A stretch of DNA of 64,000 bases. Source: Mimachlamys varia (Eukaryota > Mollusca > Bivalvia > Pectinida > Pectinidae). Below are positions 60,462 to 64,000 of the stretch, piece by piece (the first letter of the stretch is position 1; each line of letters starts with the position of its first letter). The stretch is from assembly GCA_947623455.1 (NCBI GenBank), contig OX392532.1, positions 26,820,792-26,884,791 of the forward strand, in the 5' to 3' direction. The position numbers were made by a program, and so were the translations under genes. The notes under the pieces were generated by a model. That model was not told the DNA's origin. It was given only the letters and a program-made list of their open reading frames with translations, and did not search any database.

Positions 60462-60610
60462 TTCCCACCTAGAGGGGTCTGGTCACTCCTGTGTCCTGTG
60501 GGATCCGGATACTATCACTGACCCAAAGGAGTTACAGGACATAGCCGGTCAACACAAAATTCAAATGGTTCTAGGTCTACATGCCTACAAGGCAGGACGT
60601 CATCTCCTAG
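60462..60610 (+). CDS. GLT1D1: GLT1D1-like glycosyltransferase, exon (N-terminal part)
   Basis: Glycosyltransferase 1 domain-containing protein 1, a GT-B-fold family member whose reaction is not established. The exon starts after an ACCGCAG acceptor with the last base of a codon and encodes 49 residues: HLEGSGHSCVLWDP, then IQMVLGLHAYKAGRHLL, matching the N-terminal Rossmann half of the family (HLE..GH.C.L, then a His-x-Tyr-x-x-GR-L-L motif). It ends in phase 1 at a GTACTG donor. The preceding exon with the start Met and the glycine-rich first strand was not found. The exon joins in frame to 62967. Identification rests on the combined motif order of three exons recalled from the vertebrate family. 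Confidence 0.8.
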
Positions 60611-62966
60611 GTACTGAATTGTCATGTTCAAATAATATAATGTCACGTCTAATGTTGTTATGTCACTGGTATTATAATGTCATAAGTCATGTCCATATAT
60701 TGTAATGTCATGTCCATGTACTGTAATGTCATGTCCATGTATTGTAATGTCATGCCCAGGTATTGTAATGTCATGTCCAGATATTGTAATGTCATGTCCA
60801 GGTATTGTAATGTCATGGCCATGTAATTTCATATCCATATATTGTAATATCATGTCCATATATTGAAATTCCATGTCCATGTTTTGTAAGCTCATGTATA
60901 TGTATTGGTATGTCATGTCCTTGTATTGTAATGTCATATCCATATATTGTAATATCATGTCCATGTAATGTAATGTCATGTCCATATAATGTCATATCCA
61001 TATATTGTAATATATTGTCCATGTAATGTCATGTCCATGTAATGTAATATCCATATATTGAAATTCATATCCATGTATTGTAAGCTCATATATATGTATT
61101 GTAATGTCATGTCCATGTATTGTAATATCATGTCCATGTATTGTAATATCATGTCCATGTATTGGTATGGCATGTCCAGGTATTGTAATATCATGTCAGT
61201 GTATTGTAATATCAAGTCTATGTATTGTAATGTCCTGTCCATGTATTGTAATGTCATGACCATGTATTGTAATGTCCTGACCAGGTATTTCAATGTCAAG
61301 TCTATGTATTGTAATGTCATGTCCATGTATGGTAATGTCATGTCCATGTATTGTAATGTCCTGTCCATGTATTGTAATGTCATGACCATGTATTGTAATG
61401 TCCTGTCCATGTATTGTAATGTCCTGTCCATGTATTGTAATATCATGTCCTGGTATTGTAATGTCATGTCCAGGTATTGTAATGTCAAGTCTATGTATTG
61501 TAATGTCCTGTCCATGTATTGTAATGTCATGACCATGTATTGTAATGTCCTGTCCATGTATTGTAATGTCATGACCATGTGTTGTAATGTCATGTCTATG
61601 TATTGTAATGTCATGTCCATGCATTGTAATGTCATGTCCATGTATTGTAATGTCATGTCCAGGTATTGTAATGTCATGTCCAGGTATTGTTCTGTCATGT
61701 CCATGTTTTGTAATATCTTGTCCATGTATTGTAATGTCATGTCCATGTATTGTTATGTCATGTCCATGCATTGTAATGTCATGTCCAGGTATTGTAATGT
61801 CATGTCCAGGTATTGTAATGTCATGTCCATGTATTGTAATGTCATGTCCATGTATTGTTCTGTCATGTCCAGGTTTTGTAATATCATGTCCATGAAATGT
61901 TATGTCATGTCAATGTATTGTAATGTCATGTTTATGTATTGTAATGTAATGTCCATGTATTTTAATGTCATATCCATGTATTGTAATGTCATGTCCATGT
62001 ATTGTAATGTCATGTCCATGTATTGTAATGTCACGTCCATGTATTGTAATGTCATGTATATGTATTGGTATGTCATGTCCATGTATTGTAATGTCATGTC
62101 CATGTATCGTAATGTCATGTCTATGTATTGTTATGTCATGTATATGTATTGTAATGTCATATCTATGTATTGTTATGTCATGTCTATGTATTGTAATGTC
62201 ATGTCCATGTATTGTAATGTAATGTCCATGTATTGTAGTCTCATGTCTATGTATCGTAATGTCATGTCTATGTATTGTAATGTCATGTATATGTTTTGTA
62301 ATGTCATGTCCATATATTGTGATGTCATGTCCAGGTATTGTAATGTCACGTCAAGGTATTGTAATGTCATGTCTATGTATTGTAATGTCATGTCTATTAT
62401 TATAATGTCATGTCTATGTATTGTAATGTCATATCCATGTATTGTAATGTCATTTCTATGTATTGTAATGTCATATCCAGGTATTGTTATGTCATGTCCA
62501 GGTATTGTAATGCCATGTCCATGTATTGTTATATCATGTCCATGTATTGTAATGTCATGTCCAGGTATTGTAATGTCATATCCAGGTATTGTAATGTCAT
62601 ATCCAGGTATTGTAATGTCATGTCCATGTATTGTAATGTCATGTCCATGTATTGTTATGTCATGTCGAGGTATTGTAATGTCATGACATGAAACTTCACC
62701 ATCATTACTCCCCTATAGCTCATTAGACCAGGTTTAACATGATTATTGGTCACTAGCTTCAATTACAAGTCCTGTTAAGATGTTTATGTAATGCCAGACA
62801 TTTTATTATTATTATTATTGTGTTTGTCAATGCTCAATAGAAATATAGCACCATAATCAGTGAATTTGAGTAAAACAAAACTGTATGGAACAATTGTGAA
62901 AGAAAAAATTAGGATATCTATATCTTATTAAGATAAACTTGAAACAAAGCCTGTTATTTTTTATAG
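60611..62966 (+). other. Intron of the GLT1D1-like gene, mostly minisatellite
   Basis: 2356 bp, GT..AG, phase 1. About 88 per cent is the 21-bp minisatellite (60618-62692). A (TTA)n microsatellite lies at 62802-62819. Confidence 0.75.
60618..62692. repeat. 21-bp minisatellite, roughly 100 units
   Basis: The unit is close to ATGTCCATGTATTGTAATGTC, with a strict 21-bp period over about 2 kb. Common variants are CAGG for CATG, CTATG for CCATG, CCTGTCC or TGACC for TGTCC. Because 21 is a multiple of three and the unit has no stop in several frames, long frames arise on both strands (542 residues of MYCNVMS-type repeats on plus, MDMTLQY on minus). These are not genes. Confidence 0.97.
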
Positions 62967-63072
62967 GTACCAATCTACCATTCATTCTGATATTTGGTGG
63001 CACAGATGTTAATATCTATGCTACAGATGCTGAGAAGCTGAAAGTTATGACAGAGGTTGTGTTTCTAGCAAA
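62967..63072 (+). CDS. GLT1D1: GLT1D1-like glycosyltransferase, second visible exon
   Basis: Bounded by a TTTTTTATAG acceptor and a GTAAGT donor. It encodes TNLPFILIFGGTDVN, then IYATDAEKLKVMTEVVFLA. The IPF.(I/V)IFGGTDVN stretch is the most distinctive part of this family. It enters in phase 1 and leaves in phase 2; both junctions keep the frame open. Confidence 0.88.
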
Positions 63073-63947
63073 GTAAGTATAATTGGTACATTCTATAATA
63101 TATATTTTTCTTAGCATGAATTTTATAATGGGAAATCCATAAACATGATTTGCAAGAAACAAAACAAAAAATTACCATAAACCAAGGGACACTACTTCAC
63201 AGAACTCTGTAATGTGTATTGGTGAAACAAAACCATAAACCGGACACTACTACGCAAAACTCTGTAATGTATATTGGTAAAAAATACCATAAACCAAGGG
63301 ACACTACTACACAGAACTCTGTAGTGTGTATTGGTAAAACAAAACCATAAACCGGACACTACTACCAAAACTCTGTAATGTATATTGGTAAAAAATACCA
63401 TAAACCAAGGGACACTTCTACACAGAACTCTGTAGTGTGTATTGGTAAAAAAAAACATAAACCAAGGGACACTACTACACAGAAATCTGTAATGTATATT
63501 GGTTAAAAAAACATAAACCAAGGGACACTCCTACACAGAACTCTGTAATGTATATATTGGTAAAAATAATTTCATTAACCAAAGGGACACTACTACACAG
63601 AACTCTGTAATGTGTATTGGTAAAAAAAATACCATAAACCAAGGGACACTACGTATACTACGCTGAACTCTGTAATGTATATTGGTAAAAAAAATACCAT
63701 AAAACAAGGGACAATACTACACAGAACTCTAATGTATATTGGTTAAAAAAAATACCATAAACCAAGGGACACTACTACACAGAACTCTGTAATGTATATT
63801 GGTAAAGAATATACCATAAACCAAGGGACACTACTCTTGAGTTACTACACAGAACATTGCAATGTACATAGATAAAATAGAAGAGATATTCTAATGGAGG
63901 TCAAATCTATTTGAGGAATGTCATTTGCGATCATATTTCTGTTCCAG
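63073..63947 (+). other. Intron of the GLT1D1-like gene with ~58-bp tandem repeat
   Basis: 875 bp, GTAAGT..TTCCAG, phase 2. Most of it is the tandem repeat at 63175-63855. Confidence 0.8.
63175..63855. repeat. Tandem repeat, about 11 units of 50-68 bp
   Basis: The unit is approximately ACCATAAACCAAGGGACACT, then ACTACACAGAACTCTGTAATG, then TATATTGGTAAAAAA. Length differences come mostly from the A-run and from the variant lacking AAGG (ATAAACCGGACAC). The minus-strand frame 63192-63521 translates this repeat and is not a gene. Confidence 0.95.
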
Positions 63948-64000
63948 GGCCATAATTTCTTTCAGCCAGTCCCTTCTTGATGCTGCCAAGAAACTATGGG
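63948..64000 (+). CDS. GLT1D1: GLT1D1-like glycosyltransferase, third visible exon (partial)
   Basis: It starts after GTTCCAG and runs off the window. Completing the split Lys codon it reads AIISFSQSLLDAAKKLW, corresponding to the family's (A/V)(A/V).F..S(L/M)...A...W segment behind the GGTDVN motif. The rest of the catalytic domain lies to the right. Confidence 0.85.

Noticed and set aside
61058..62686. 542-residue plus-strand frame and 256-, 191- and 101-residue minus-strand frames
   Set aside because: All come from the 21-bp minisatellite, which has no stop in several frames and lies in an intron.

Overview
This is eukaryotic, AT-rich DNA with spliced exons (GT..AG introns), non-LTR and LTR retrotransposons, mariner and hairpin MITEs, and long tandem arrays. 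No prokaryotic operons, rRNA or tRNA genes are visible. The best host guess is a mollusc, probably a bivalve. Reasons are the frequent ACATGTA words, the GGGAGACAACTC / GAGTTATCTCCCTT words common in molluscan repeats (13.82 kb, 58.01 kb) and the mix of transposon families. That assignment is inference.

Layout. 0-4.7 kb: a dispersed repeat holding a pogo/Tigger-type MITE (TA target duplication), then an 81/87-bp tandem repeat. 5.0-7.9 kb: a degenerate 60-75-bp tandem repeat built on a GTCCGTAC..GTACGGAC palindrome, carrying a hairpin MITE and a near-perfect 58-bp inverted repeat. 7.9-12.5 kb: AT-rich DNA with no gene seen. 12.5-13.6 kb: 3' end of a decayed LINE (RNase H). 14.08-27.49 kb: a higher-order satellite with 25 copies of a long hairpin. 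27.49-29.19 kb: a second, 120-bp satellite. 29.90-37.85 kb: a Ty3/Gypsy-type LTR retrotransposon with identical 465-bp LTRs, a 4-bp target duplication, intact gag, a clear -1 frameshift site and a broken pol. 37.85-43.3 kb: dispersed repeats and one broken coding-like region. 43.3-55.0 kb: a PHD/endonuclease/RT LINE whose 3' part, with a mariner inserted in it, is tandemly repeated four times (unit 2469 bp). 55.0-60.4 kb: a 120-bp hairpin repeat, hairpin MITEs (one nested) and a retroposon tail.

The one recognisable host gene is at the right edge: three phase-consistent exons (60462-60610, 62967-63072, 63948-64000, + strand) of a GLT1D1-like glycosyltransferase. It continues beyond the window. 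Its two visible introns are filled by tandem repeats: a 2-kb, 21-bp minisatellite and a ~58-bp repeat. All else is mobile or repetitive DNA. Most long open frames here are by-products of repeats (no stop in the 21-bp unit, or the conserved satellite core) and are not annotated as genes.

The points most worth attention are the hairpin-rich higher-order satellite and its possible origin from a LINE 3' UTR, the young but pol-defective LTR element with a textbook frameshift signal, and the tandem LINE::mariner array.
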